In this document: positions 11,738 to 23,460 of the stretch, piece by piece
How the letters are laid out: each line of letters starts with the position of its first letter
How positions within the stretch are numbered: position 1 is the stretch's first letter
From: Panaeolus papilionaceus
Taxonomy: Eukaryota > Basidiomycota > Agaricomycetes > Agaricales
Direction: 5' to 3'
NCBI GenBank assembly: GCA_015501605.1
Contig: JADNRZ010000003.1
Coordinates: forward strand, 1,860,001-1,924,000
DNA: 64,000 nucleotides
Translations under genes and position numbers: made by a program
The notes under the pieces: model-generated
The model's input: the letters and a program-made list of their open reading frames with translations, nothing else
Databases searched by the model: none
What the model was told of the DNA's origin: nothing

Positions 11738-13081
11738 ATGTCAAGCCAACAAATTCCGAGCAAGGATGGCTTTTACTTCCCAGTAGGTGTTTGCATCGAG
11801 GGGCGTTTGCGGCAAGTTCGCGGTCATATTGCTTCTGGAATGCCTATGTAAAATAATGTGTGTTTTTGGAAACCAGGCGCTATTATTCGGTGAGGATGTT
11901 TATTGCGGGGTCTAACCACTGAAAACGAACCAGTTGGTTAAAAAATCAATGCCCTTTCCAGCGCTAGTAAAGTAAATTGTCCTGTTGTTCTCGACCTTAT
12001 ATTTGTCTTTTCTACTTTTTAACTTAAAAGTGTATTTAATATTGATCATCCTCATATGGTGTGTTGCCTCCGTGCACCTTGGTGAGTACTTTTTATTTAT
12101 TTATCTCACACGTCGTCTTCTAAAGAATATATAACAGGCCTTTCCATTCAGAGGATGCTTCGCGTCGACAGCGGAAAACCTGTTTTGCGCCTAAAAGATG
12201 GTACAGAATGGGGCACAGCAGCTCATATATCTTTAGTCGCAACTGTGATATGGCTAGGAGATATTCTTGTGGTGGGTCCCCACTTATGACATAGCCTCGG
12301 ATTTAACTCACAGTATGCTTGTATTTTATTTTATTTTTTGTAGGTCTATCGGACCTTCATCGTGTGGAATAGATTGTGGATTGTAGCCGTGCCCCTTGTC
12401 CTCGATTCCGTTAAAATTGGTACGTCACCGATTCCCTTGAATTCACAAGACGAAACCAATCGATCAACCTGCCAGCTCTGAACATCGTGGTGTTGCACTG
12501 GCACACCTATCTACATATGTATATTCCCCATGGAAAAACTTTGCATTGGTCCTCTGCACTCTTTCCGCTTGCTTTTGCGCAGAACGTGCTCACCACTGGC
12601 CTTCTCTCATACAAAGTCTGGGCACAACATCGTGGATCAGTTGCAAATGGAGTGGTGTTCAGTGGTGGTGCTCATTCTGGGCTACGTCGCTCGGATTGTG
12701 GTTGAGACGACAATGCTCTATCCCGTCGAGCTGCTCATCACCATTATTCTCAATACTCTGAATCACCCGGTCACAGACATGGTTATTATATGTATGGTTC
12801 CAAGCATCAGTACGCAACTCTAGGCTTTCTCATCGATCACCCACTGACGTGATATGAAACCAGGCATTATATTCGTTCTCATGGCGGTACGCATTCATTT
12901 TGGAGGAACGTCGAGTAGTGGGGGGTTAAGAAGCGTCACCACGAGCAATTTCCCGGCCTGGATCAGGAACTCAGCGACATTAAGCTTCATCGTACTGCAT
13001 CCGCCTCCACAGCTCGCCGCCTGGACCTGGCGTTCAGAATCCCAAATAACAAATCGCCTTAGAGCCTCCCGACTCAGATGA
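11738..13081 (+). pseudogene. Decayed copy 1 of tandem seven-helix membrane protein family
   Basis: Paralogue of the genes at 13739 and 16964, in the same exon order. Recognisable pieces: MSSQQIPSKDGFYFPVGVCIE (11738-11800), the 13-nt mini-exon after an AG near 11880, LIILIWCVASVHLG (12031-12081), GLSIQRMLR...LVATVIWLGDILV (12138-12271), VYRTFIVWNRLWIV (12344-12419), the long helix exon (12477-12809) and the tail (12864-13081). Lesions: the first exon is followed by GGGC instead of a GT donor; the exon encoding the second half of helix 1 (GxYTxLF in the others) is not found; seven residues are missing from the fifth exon relative to copy 2; and a net 2-nt deletion near 12660-12685 breaks the frame between AQHRGSVANGV and LILGYVARIVVE. 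I therefore call it a pseudogene. Confidence 0.8.
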
Positions 13082-13738
13082 CCACGATGGGTTCCCCCCA
13101 CCCTCATTTTCGGGCAAGTCCAGCCTGCGTCCTGTTCCATGACACTTAACCATATCCATTTCATGATTTTCACGCGTCTTATGTTTAATATCCCTCTGTA
13201 GCATAGCGATTCATTTTAGTTTCAGGACCTGACGTGCTTCTCCCCATACTCTATATTTCGTGACAATTAATGGTATGCCCCAATGATTTTGCCTTCGGTT
13301 TTAGGACCGTTAGGGGTCAGCTCAACTTCATTATTCCACAATTTTCAATTCATTGCCCTCGACCTTGTTAATTGAACTGAAGCTACAGGATGCAATCATT
13401 ATCAAGCCCCTCTCAAACGAAACGAGGTACCGGGAGTAGTAGAAATGGACCTCCCAGGACCTCCCGCTGTGGCGTCGAGGATGGAGTATGGACAAGGCTC
13501 GGTTACGGCCGACCTTTCTATTCCTTGCGACCCTGGTGGGTACAACTTCGACAGTTGCAAAGCTGCCAAAGATGTTCCTGGGACCATCCTCTCCTGTCTA
13601 CCTCACGTTTCATACCAGTGACCACTCTTTCTCGTCTCAAGGTCGTGCTGCACCTGGATTCCAAGAGTTCAGCACATCATTTCGAATTCGTACCGGTCCT
13701 ACGCAATTTACAGACTTACTGACACCCACTGCCAACGA
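13082..13738. other. Intergenic between family copies 1 and 2
   Basis: Contains overlapping short frames at 13390-13760 in several registers, without recognisable motifs. No repeat identified. It should include the promoter of the gene at 13739. Confidence 0.4.
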
Positions 13739-15093
13739 ATGGCCTCTCGACCCGTCCTGACTGAAGCAGACTATTATTTTCCAATAGGAGTTGTTATCCA
13801 GGTTTGTCTCATCAGCTGCTTCTGAAAGGTTATGAGCTAATTCGTTTACCATCAATTAGGGTGTACTTCATGGTGAGGGCAGAATGAAGCCTACAAGGCA
13901 CGCTATCTAAATCGGTTTGGTGTAGGTATATACACAGCACTTTTCTTAATTGTGCTTTGGATTTGGAGGGTGCGCGCGTTGAAAAATAGGTCACGGTCAC
14001 TTGGAAATCTGGTGGTGTACCTCTTGTTTAACCTCGTTGAGATTATGATCGTACTTACTCGATCGAATTCAAAAGATATCGTCTATCCTTATCATACTCA
14101 TGTGGATTGTATCATGTATACACCTCGGTGAGTGCTGGTTTATTCAACATTACACGCCTAGTAATCTTGCCCCCACACAGGAATTTCGATCGAACGCCTG
14201 CTCCGAGTATTTATCCTGGAACTCGAAGTGGACAGTTCTCCCACTTATGTTCGTCTCAGAGATATTTCAAGACGGGATAACCAGGTACACATGTCATTAG
14301 TTGGTACTATTGTGGGATTAGGCGACATTCTAGTGGTAAGCCCTGTTCACAGGTCTCTTTTCAGTTTTTGTTCAACCCCACTTCAGACCTATCGTACATA
14401 CATTGTGTGGAACCGAAATATCTGGGTTGTCCTGGTTCCTGTTTTGATTGACGTTACCGGTTTCGGTAGGTAGCTTTCCTTAAAAGACCTCGAAAGTCAA
14501 GTTTCTAAGCAACAGCGGTTGTAGTCCTTGTCATGATGGCCACCTATGGGCTTGCTCGCCCACATGTGATCCCTTTAGAGACGTCGATATCCTGGTACAG
14601 ACCTGCGTTCCCCCTCGCTCTTCTGCAAAACGTACTTACGACCGGCCTCATCTGGTACAAGATTTGGACCCAGCAGCGTGAATCTGCTGCCAACGGTGTG
14701 CCGCAGGGCGGTCGTGCCATAACTCTTGGATATCTGGCCCAGATTTTGGTCGAGACAGCCTTGTTGTATCCTCTAATCCTCCTTACCATAATTACTCTGG
14801 ATCGTCTGGGTCATCCTGCAGTTACCATGGCCATCATCCTTGTCGTCCCCAATATCGGTGAGCATATACCTTTTATCTACATTCGTCGACACCTCTCATT
14901 CAAGCGACATGCAGGCATTGTTTTCGTTCTACTGACGGTGCGTATCCACTTTGCCAGCGCATCCCAGGTGGTCGAGCGGAGCGATATCACTCGCCAGTTC
15001 CCGGACTGGGTTATCGAATCTCTGTCCGACAGTCATGCTCGTTCTGTACACCTTACTTCAAATGATCCCGGGGACCCACCTCCTCCTGGATAG
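13739..15093 (+). CDS. Seven-helix membrane protein, copy 2 (322 aa)
   Basis: Eight exons, frame consistent: 13739-13801, 13860-13872 (13 nt), 13926-14011, 14076-14127, 14181-14335, 14387-14465, 14516-14857, 14915-15093. The model is cross-validated by copy 3: exons 2, 4, 5 and 6 have identical lengths (13, 52, 155, 79 nt). The protein starts MASRPVLTEADYYFPIGVV and has about seven hydrophobic segments. The signature after helix 3 is TYRTYIVWNRNIWVVLVPVLID, followed by LLQNVLTTGLIWYKIW and a short Pro-rich cytosolic tail. This belongs to a very large Agaricomycete-specific family of seven-helix proteins whose function is unknown. Receptor-like topology is an inference only. It is the only intact copy besides copy 3. 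Confidence 0.88.
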
Positions 15094-15713
15094 CGCAGCG
15101 CCGGGATGCGGCTTGCTACAAAACCTTTGCATTGTTTCAGCACCAACTTGAATGGCTTCTTCTGTGTATCTGTGAAATTTTGTATATACTTTATGTCTGC
15201 ACCCTACTTATCCTCGGATTTATCCTTCGAACCTTTGCTTTCAAGTCTACCAGGACTTCTGCCGTTGATGCCTTTATATTATTTATATTGTTCATAATTT
15301 ACCTCGGGTTATCACTACATAGATCCGTATTTATTTTGGGGTCAAGTATATGTTCTGAAGTTTGTACTTTTATCTACTACATCCTAGGAACGACATGCAA
15401 AACTGGACCGATGCTGTGCGCGGCACATTCCGAGGCGTTTCAAAAAAAAATAAGAAAAAAATCGAAAAAAATGAGAAAAGAAAGAAACAGAAACAGAATT
15501 AAAATAAAACACCAAATTCAAATACCAAAAATGGGGAATAAACCAGGGGCAAACCACAAATTACAATGATGAGCCTGGCAATTCAGCTTGAGCTGAGCAC
15601 GTGAGAGACGAAACAAAGTCACGTGGGACACGCAACGTCGAGTCACTGTCTTGGCGACACCTCTCTCGTGCGGGGTAAAAGAACCCGAAGCCTAAAAAGG
15701 CCTCGGAACTTTA
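15094..15713. other. Intergenic, purine-rich tract
   Basis: Downstream of family copy 2. About 15430-15545 is an A-rich, AAGAAA-type low-complexity tract on the plus strand. Further on are two CACGTG/GTCACGTG-like words near 15598 and 15622. No gene is supported. Confidence 0.5.
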
Positions 15714-16365
15714 CTATCGTTGGTCACCAGTCGGGTACGGCTTCACTAATTTGCGACTGGAATATTTTCCTCTGCTCCCCTGACATTGAGACTTGGTAAA
15801 CCTACGTAACTTTTGATTTTCTACTTGAATATGAATTTTTATTGAGGAAAAACGAGGGACAACGAGCATCGGAGTGGTACCGGTGGTGTCTAGTCGAAAA
15901 TACCACCACTCGGGTTTTTCTGTCACGAACTGTCACTGAGGTGGAAAAGGTCAGTTTGGCAGAAAGTGATGCCATCAAATCACTAGACTTCATGGATGCA
16001 CGAAACGTATTTCGTTGCCCATGAAAGCGTATAACGTCGAGGCAGTCTGATATTTTGCAGACAGATAGTAGCACACTACATTAAGTTTCAGGCCGGATTT
16101 TGGACGGATTGGAGCTCTACATCGTACGGGATCTGGAAAATAACACGCATTTTACGTGACTTTTTGATACTCACGTTTTGGTCTACAAATTCCTGCACTT
16201 CGTATTTCCATATTTTCTTAAATCTAACTAGAGATCGTGGTGTATTCTACTTACATCTACCTGGTTTTAAATTCTCAACTTTTATATCACACAATTGAGC
16301 GAGATATCTGCAGATTACCAAAAAAACCCGAGTGGTGGACATCCACGAGTGGTGACTAACGATAG
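15714..16365. mobile_element. Candidate MITE (non-autonomous DNA transposon), ~652 bp
   Basis: The ends are imperfect terminal inverted repeats: CTATCGTTGGTCACCAGTCG at 15714 and, reading inward from 16365 on the other strand, CTATCGTTAGTCACCACTCG; 19 of the first 22 positions match. Both ends are flanked by TA (15712-15713 and 16366-16367), the target-site duplication expected of Tc1/mariner-type elements. An internal inverted pair, CCACCACTCGGGTTTTT at ~15902 and its complement at ~16322, lies inside the ends. There is no transposase-sized frame (longest ~90 codons), so it would depend on an enzyme encoded elsewhere. TA duplications are short and can arise by chance; the long matching ends carry the case. 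Confidence 0.65.
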
Positions 16366-16963
16366 TATTAGAAGTCTAGTCAACCTGTGGACATTTTAAG
16401 TGTTCAAAATGCCCCGAATCTCCCACGCATTTCCTTTCTGTTGATGCTGGTGTTGATGTTCACGTTTTTTCAGGTTTCTGGCCACAATTCCATTATACTC
16501 ATATGCAGCTGTGCGCTTAGAGATTAGTACAACAATTAGAATGTTGTTCCTTGAAGAATCAGCGCTCAGCTCACGAACTACTTACCTCTCGTATCTAGCA
16601 GCATGTCTGAAACGGTCCCGTCACAACGGATTCGATTCACCATCATTTGTATGCCCGAATAACTCTAGGATCCTAACCGAGCATCACATCTCAACTGTAT
16701 TGTACCTTGACTTGCCTGACAATAAGTTCGGGACGGCTCCAAAGTACCTCAACTTTGGGTGACTCCCATCTTTCTTTTTTTCCTCTTGACCACCACCCAG
16801 TGGTGGTTAAATAGTCCAAGCTATCATACTCCCAGTGAAAGTGACGAGGAAGAGGTTTCCTAGTTCAGACATTCACTGCATTTCACTATCTATATATTAT
16901 GCCATTCTTGGCTCGATAGCCATTGATAGCGCTGACCCAGAAAACCAGGCAGAACTCACTCTC
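16366..16963. other. Intergenic upstream of family copy 3
   Basis: No supported gene. It contains an 8-bp perfect hairpin with a 3-nt loop (ACCACCAC...GTGGTGGT, 16789-16807) about 160 nt before the start codon of copy 3. This may be a regulatory element or a remnant of a repeat related in sequence to the neighbouring MITE ends. Confidence 0.45.
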
Positions 16964-18423
16964 ATGTCGCAACGACTTCTAAATAAGGATGACCTTTACT
17001 TTCCAGTAGGGGTATTCTTTGAGGTCAGTACCATTGACCCGCATCATCCTTCGCCTGCTGAAGCATCTGCTCGTCATTTTTAGTGTGTCTTTTTTGGTGA
17101 GTTGGGATCCCCAAAAACCCACATCCACTAGTGAACCGAACATGAACCGTCCTAGGATTGTATACACCGCTTTTCGTCAAAGGGTTATTATTGTGGAGAA
17201 AGCGCAGGTCGCGAACGTTCTCAAGCTGGGTATAATACTCATGTTTATCGAATCGAAGGCCAAGATAACCTCATCCTTTTTCCTTCTTTCAAGGTTAATT
17301 TATCTTTGTTGACCGCAATGTGGGTTGTTTCGAGTATCCACATTGGTGAGCAGTTGCCCAAACCCTTGTCCCTTATCCATTATGCTAACGCAAGTTTCGA
17401 AGTCATCTCCATACTGCGTTTTTTGCGGATCTTCATTCGGGAACTCAATGCAGACAGTGCAGACACCTACGCACGACTACTGGACGCGACTAAATTCGAC
17501 AATGCTGCACATATGATACTGGCCGCAATCATGATTTGGCTGGGGGATATTCTTGCGGTACCGAACTTCCTTTCTATATCATATTTGAAACTTATTCGAA
17601 GACTCTAGATTTATCGCACTTATATCGTTTGGAGCAGAAATATCTGGGTAGTAGCTCTTCCCATTCTCCTCGATGTTGCAAATATAGGTGTGTTATTCTT
17701 GATGTTTTAAACTCCTTCACAACCTGCTTATCGAAGGGTCTCGAAAGTCGTCAACAGCATGACATTGTATTGGTTTACTCACCCAAATCTTGTTAGTTTC
17801 CGGGTGAAATACGCCTGGTATATGCCCGTTTTCCCTCTCATATTCACCCAGAACGTCATCACCACCGGTCTCCTCTCGTACAAAATATGGGCCCAACACC
17901 GCCAATCAGTCGCGCATGGAGTCAGGCTCAGCGATGGCTCTCTTACACTTGGATATATCGCCCGGATGATCATTGAAACCGGCATGATGTATACCCTGCA
18001 GCTGCTCATCACCATTATTCTCCTCACGGTACGACACCCTGCCGTTCTAATGGTTATCAGTGGTATGGTCCCCACCATCGGTGAGTGTCAAGGTGTAGAG
18101 CAATCTTACTCGTGTGCTGATATGTTGATCCTTTATCAGGTACGGTTTTTGTACTCATGAACATCCGGGTCCATTATGGAGGGAGGAACAACATCGACAG
18201 ACCTGAAGGACTGAGCCAGCACCTGCCCACCTGGCTTGATGGGACATATGAAGGGAATATTGAACACACTCGGTCATCTTCCATCACCACTGCTCAGGTT
18301 GACCGGGCTCGTTCTGCAATTGGGAGTCAGTTGTCTTTACCGATTCCACGCTCAAAAGACGCTGTCCAAGACAAATCTTTCCTAATGGACACTATTTCAA
18401 GCGAGGATGCTGACCGCAAGTAA
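16964..18423 (+). CDS. Seven-helix membrane protein, copy 3 (349 aa)
   Basis: Eight exons: 16964-17023, 17084-17096, 17156-17229, 17294-17345, 17403-17557, 17609-17687, 17748-18080, 18140-18423. All junctions keep frame. Starts MSQRLLNKDDLYFPVGVFFE. Signature segments: GLYTPLFVKGLLLW, NLSLLTAMWVVSSIHIG, MIWLGDILA then IYRTYIVWSRNIWVVALPILLD, FTQNVITTGLLSYKIWAQHRQS, and FVLMNIRVHYGG before a cytosolic tail of about 75 residues rich in Ser and Thr. The tail is longer than that of copy 2 and unrelated to it, so the two intact copies may differ in cytosolic partners. Function is unknown; same Agaricomycete family as copy 2. Expression should be independent, as each copy has its own upstream region. 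Confidence 0.9.
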
Positions 18424-19092
18424 TCCATTCACATATCATTTTGGCTCTCGACTCTCGCATTATCGTCTTAGCTGTCACTTATCGTATTAAGGACTATTAT
18501 TTACCTTCACTTGTTTAGTTTGTCGAGGCATACCCATTGTAACATAGCACCGCGTCAGTTCCTTCATAATTCGCAGCTTATATCAAAGAAAATGAAATCT
18601 ATTTAGTAAATAAATAAGCTTAAGCAGGAATGGCGACACGACAGACAACGGATGGTTTGTTTACCAACAAGTGAAAAAAAAAGTGGCGAAGTGGTGTGGT
18701 GAAGTACAATACAAAAAAGCTACAATGCAACTGCTCGTCCGGTGCTCAAAAAAGGGGGTGCTCAAAAAAGGGCGAGTGCGGATAGAGGGCAAGAAAGATA
18801 CCAACATAAAGAATGCTTCACATCCAGATTTCTGTTCGGAAAAACGAAACAAAACGAAAGAACGAAAACATCAAATAAAAAAATGTACGCAAACGGATAC
18901 GAAGAGCGGCATGGCAAGGGAGTTTTGATGGTGATGGTGATGTTACTACAAATACTTTGTCGGGGTCGACGTTGAGGGCTGCATTAGGGTTGATTATGAG
19001 ATAGGAAGGATGCACAAGGGCGGGGTGGCGAGGTCGCAATGAGAAACGAAGGACCTCAACAGGAGGTTTGCATAAAGATATGAGATATAAGC
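18424..19092. other. Intergenic between convergent genes
   Basis: 3' flanks of a plus-strand and a minus-strand gene. An A/G-rich stretch at 18660-18900 includes a tandem duplication of GGTGCTCAAAAAAGG (18741-18771) and a GATGGT trinucleotide-pair repeat near 18928. No gene supported. Confidence 0.5.
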
Positions 19093-22000
19093 TTAAAGCT
19101 CCTCATGGCGAACCGCAGCAGGTTCCAACGGCACATCTTTAAGCGCCTCCTGAACCTGTACGGTATCCTTCCCAATAAGAATCGTCGACGGATCAAACTC
19201 ATCATCACTTTTCTTCTCTTCAACTGGTTCACCATCTCCAATCGGCAGAATCACCACCTGCTCTTCTTCCTCAGGCTCAGGGTCAGCCTGCTCATCATTC
19301 GCAACACCCAACTTGCTGCTATCTTTCGGTGGTTTAATTCCCAGACCGCCAAAGTCCACACCACGAAGGTCATCCCTCCGCCTCTGGCCATCCTTAACGA
19401 CAAAGAAGCCGCTATCATCATCCCCGTTCGACGCACCCGACACATCGCCGTTCTCATCGAGGGCAATCTTGGGTCGCAAGCTGAACACTTTGAGGGATTT
19501 GACGCGGACGTCGTTGAGTGCGACATTGAACCCAAGGACGACGTCTTGAAGCTCAGAGTAGAGTTTGTCTAGGACGGGGACGAGGGGGTCAGTGGGTGGA
19601 GCGGGCAGAGGGAGGGGTTCTGAGAATGACGCGAATGTCACGGTGATGTCTGTGCCGTTGGTGAGCTGATTGGCCACTTGGGTGTAGTTCTCGTACACTG
19701 AAAAGATAAGGGCTTAAGTATAAACGACATTACTGATTCGATAGACAACATACCTCTCATCAAGTCATGATACTTCTGCCAATCACGGTAGGTAACGTCA
19801 TCAAGCCAGGCGTAATCCAGTCCAAGATCTCCTTGTGCCTCTTCAGCCACGGCCTTGACCTCCAAGGCAGATGAGAAAGCCTGATCATGAAAAAATATTG
19901 TAAGTTCATACTCAAGAGAAAAAAGCTGAACGGAACAAACCTCAGTGTTTTCAGCCTCCCTGACTTTCGTATACCATTCATACACTTCGCCCTCAAGGGT
20001 GCGAACCTTGGCCTGGAACTTCTCGTCCACCTTGCTCACAACATTTGCCCACTTGTTTTTCTCGGACGTAGAAACCGACTGGTATTGCTCTGTTTCTTCA
20101 GGTGTCCAATCCTCAGCACCATCTGTTTGAAAATAAAATCAGCAGGGTATTCATAACCGGGCCATAAAAAAAATTCGTCACCTTTAGGGAGAGGAGCCCA
20201 CGCAGACCTTCTCGCGATAGCCTTTTTCAAATAGGCTTCCAAACCCCGGATAAGTTTCCCGCCCTCCTTTTCGACGAGATCAAGCTTTCCATCCTCCTTA
20301 TCACCACCATTCATCATACGCTTGACCTCTTCGACATTACGCAGACGGTCGGCCTTCAACTTTTCCACAAGCCTGTTCGCAGCCTGAGGGATCATCTCCT
20401 GGAGTTTCGCAAACCACTTCTGGTGGCGAGTGGTGATATCCAGACGCTTGGTCCGCGTTGATTCTTTCGCTGCAGCAATGTCTTCCTCGGAAACGGTTGG
20501 GGCAACTTTCGGTGCTTGACTGTTAGCAGCTTGCGTGGCGGCTCCTGATGCGGTAACCTCAGTGACACCGAGCTCTCGGAGGAAGTCATCAATGTCGTCA
20601 TCCTCGTCCTGGTTTTTGGCTGGAGGAACAACAGATGGAGATGGCTCAGGTGTAACGGGTTCGTCGACAATTACTTCCTCCTCGAGGATAGGGACCTCAA
20701 CGTCAGGGGTTGGCGCAGGAGCGTCAGTGAGAGATGGCTGGGGAGGTGCTGGAACTTCCGCGTCTGGGGTGGCTGAAGGTTGTCCATCGTGAGGTGGGGC
20801 CGTGGCTCCAACCTTCTCAGCCTCCCTTTCCAATTCGTAAACAACGGTGCTGGCTCCGGCAGCGCTTTCCTCGGCGATACTAACCGCGTGCTGGGCTTCT
20901 TCCCTCTCGTTGTCGGTGTAACCTGGGGTACTTTCAGGGGTTGGGCTTTCGTCTAGGACATCTTCCTCAGGAGTTGGGATCGAAGGGTTGGCTAGCTTGA
21001 CATTGTCGGCAGATGGTGCGTCTGTTGGAGTGGCAGCAACGGAAACGGTGACGGGCTCCTTTGGCTCGCTGGGAGGAGTAGGGGCGATCTCAGAGGCCAC
21101 AGTCGCATTCGGGCTGTCCTCTTCATCGGCACTCATATTCCAGACGGGGACGTCGTCGGTAACGGGGTGCTCGTCGGAGGTCTTGGTCGCGCTAACGCTA
21201 ACCTTGTCCCAAATCTTTCCGAGGTGAGGGTCGACATACTGACGGCGTAAAACCGCCCCTTCCTTGACGGCTTTCTTGCTAACGATGGTCGTCTGGGAAA
21301 ATGCTTTGCTGGCAGTGACTCTGGAGATCTTGTAGAACTTGCAGAGATGTGGACGGGCTTGAACCCAAAGTTTAAGCAAAACAGGCTGGAGTTGGGTATT
21401 ATATGTGTCCTTTAAGGAGTGCAGTACCTGGTGCGTGCTTCTCCAGACGTTTTGCGCGTATGGACGAACGGCGGCAACATGAGCCTCGACGTGGAGTAGA
21501 TACAATGCGTCAAGTTTTCCCTGCACGACTGCCCAGTAGTTTAATACAGGACCGGTCACATAAAGGTCGAAGTAACGTTGGAAAACCTGCATAGCTGGTT
21601 GTAACCTGGGGTGGATATGGCGCCTGTACCGAGGTACGACACTGATTTTCCAATGCTTTATCGCGCTGCGAGTGACAGGTCGAAGATAGCTCTTATAAGC
21701 GCTAACGACTGATTTGAAAGTTGCGGCAACGTATGGTTGAACGACTGCAACTTTGTCGGTTATGGGTTCCAGATAGGGATCGGCGTGTGCCTTGAGTTCC
21801 TGAATGTATGGCTTCGTATATTCGTATGTTTTTATGACCGGTGGGATGACGTATGGCTCGAGTATGTTGACGTTGTAATAATGGAGCGAGCGGCACAATG
21901 CGGAAGGTGGCTCTGATGATGGTCTTTGGAATATGGGATTGGGGCGACAAGTGAAGACAGAGTAGGCGATGAAAGACGACAAGAACAGCAGGAACAACTT

Positions 22001-22335
22001 GTCAGTGAATGATCCTGATTTCTGTTTAAAAAGTTCCTGTCAGTTATAACTAAACCGACCAGCACACGACATGCTACATACTTTGGTTGAACTTTTCTTC
22101 TTCTTTGATGAAGTCTGCTTGGACTTTGATGTCTGTATCATGGAATCAGCCTCATATACACACTCAAAGCATATTTCTTTGCACATACTGTTGTGCCATT
22201 GGTAGACCCGTTTGAGAGCTGCTTCTTTAACTGTGATGACTGGGCTTTTCGCGCGGTGCTCGTTGTTGCCACTGGCTGTGACGAAGAAGAGCGCGACAAA
22301 GCTGCAGCCGCATTTGGTTGCTTGCGGTTCACCAT
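19093..22335 (-). CDS. Single-anchor membrane protein with helical and acidic regions (983 aa)
   Basis: Not recognised by name. Six exons, phases consistent: 22335-22189, 22132-22082, 22021-20182, 20122-19941, 19880-19754, 19697-19093. N-terminus: a Ser/Lys-rich stretch, then one membrane segment KLFLLFLSSFIAYSVF (~residues 72-88). Next comes a ~230-residue region of repeated Tyr/Pro-spaced amphipathic helices (for example VIKTYEYTKPYIQELKAHAD), an acidic Pro/Glu/Thr-rich linker (~320-560), a helical domain (HQKWFAKLQEMIPQAANRLVEKL ... EGEVYEWYTKVREAENTE) and a C-terminal acidic tail. Together this suggests an organelle or ER membrane protein facing the cytosol, with apolipoprotein-like lipid-surface helices; that is inference. 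The Tyr/Pro helices could instead be coiled-coil spacers. Confidence 0.88.
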
Positions 22336-23460
22336 TGTTGGTGGTGGTTGAGTGTCGAGGTCGTTGACGACGTCGGTGACGATGTCAAAGGATGTAAGTT
22401 ACGTGGTTGCTGATGATTCGAACGTGGTCCCGAGTGTCAGAGTCTAGCTTCACGTCTTTTGTTTGTACTTGCTTGCACATCAACCGTCGTCATTTGGCTT
22501 GACGTCACGCGAACCAAAAATGATGGCTGCCTGTTCAAGCCTTCTTCTTCAGGCGCTTATGTTCATAATTTCGAAGTTGCCCGACAACGCTTAACTGCTA
22601 CCCGCCGACTGGTAACACTGAGAGCGTTAGAGCGTTACATACGCGCAAGTAGCAGCTCAAAGAACTCACTTTTCTTGTTGCTTGCAATTCAAATTCCGTT
22701 CTACCACGTTCTGTCTGCGTGCCAATAGTTTGCCATCAAGCTAATGGATTCACGAGATAGCGTATAAGCTTTGTTGCTCAACCCATTTCATCAGGGAATA
22801 TCCACAGGGCAGAAGCTGATCCACAATCAACATTGAAGAAAAAGACCAATACGCGTGCGTTTGCTCGACCAACTTCGAAGTTTTTGCTTGATATCGCTTG
22901 CTTACTCATAACATTGGTAGCGTATTTTTTCTCCCCGGCATTGCAATTGCATGTACATACGTCTGCTCTGCAAGTGTTTGGAGAAGTTGTCGTTCTGCAA
23001 GTATCTTCTCTCTGTATAATTTCCGCTCCTCTTCCCTCTTACACCATCACATGACGATGGATGGAGTTGACTTGCGCAAATCTTGGATAAAAATGGTAGG
23101 TCATTAGCTCAATATGGGAGTTTGTACGTGAAACATGTCTATGTTTTAAGGTGACGAAGTGCGACTGTTTTGTTTATCATTCGGGTGTAATTACCTCAAA
23201 ATGTCTACTTTGGCTCCTCCCACTCGCTCCTACCACATACACTTCAAATACTCGCTGGTCGAGCTCCCCGCAACCACACCTTTCGTTGCCCTTCTTTTCG
23301 CCGTTTCATTCTTTTACTATTCTTTTTACCTTTACCTCCTCGCCTTTTCTTAACCACCTCAAGCACCCTCGTCCTTTAATCCGACTTTCACCCTGACTTG
23401 ACCTTTGACTCGCCTTGACACTCACCCCATCTAACCCACCACATCGACTCGATCCTGCAA
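22336..23460. other. Divergent intergenic region
   Basis: Lies between the 983-aa minus-strand gene and the plus-strand aspartic protease. Short frames only. A pyrimidine-rich leader (CTCCTACC..., 23220-23450) directly precedes the protease ATG, as is common for strongly transcribed fungal genes. No other element recognised. Confidence 0.5.

Noticed and set aside
13390..13760. Overlapping frames upstream of seven-helix copy 2, one reading as a Cys-containing peptide
   Set aside because: No start, splice sites or recognisable domain connect them; the downstream gene has its own start.
18741..18771. Possible CRISPR-like or satellite repeat
   Set aside because: Only two tandem copies of a ~16-nt A/G-rich unit; ordinary slippage, and CRISPR arrays do not occur in fungi.
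19105..19572. 155-codon plus-strand frame near the end of the 983-residue gene
   Set aside because: Antisense to a well-supported spliced exon; no family features.
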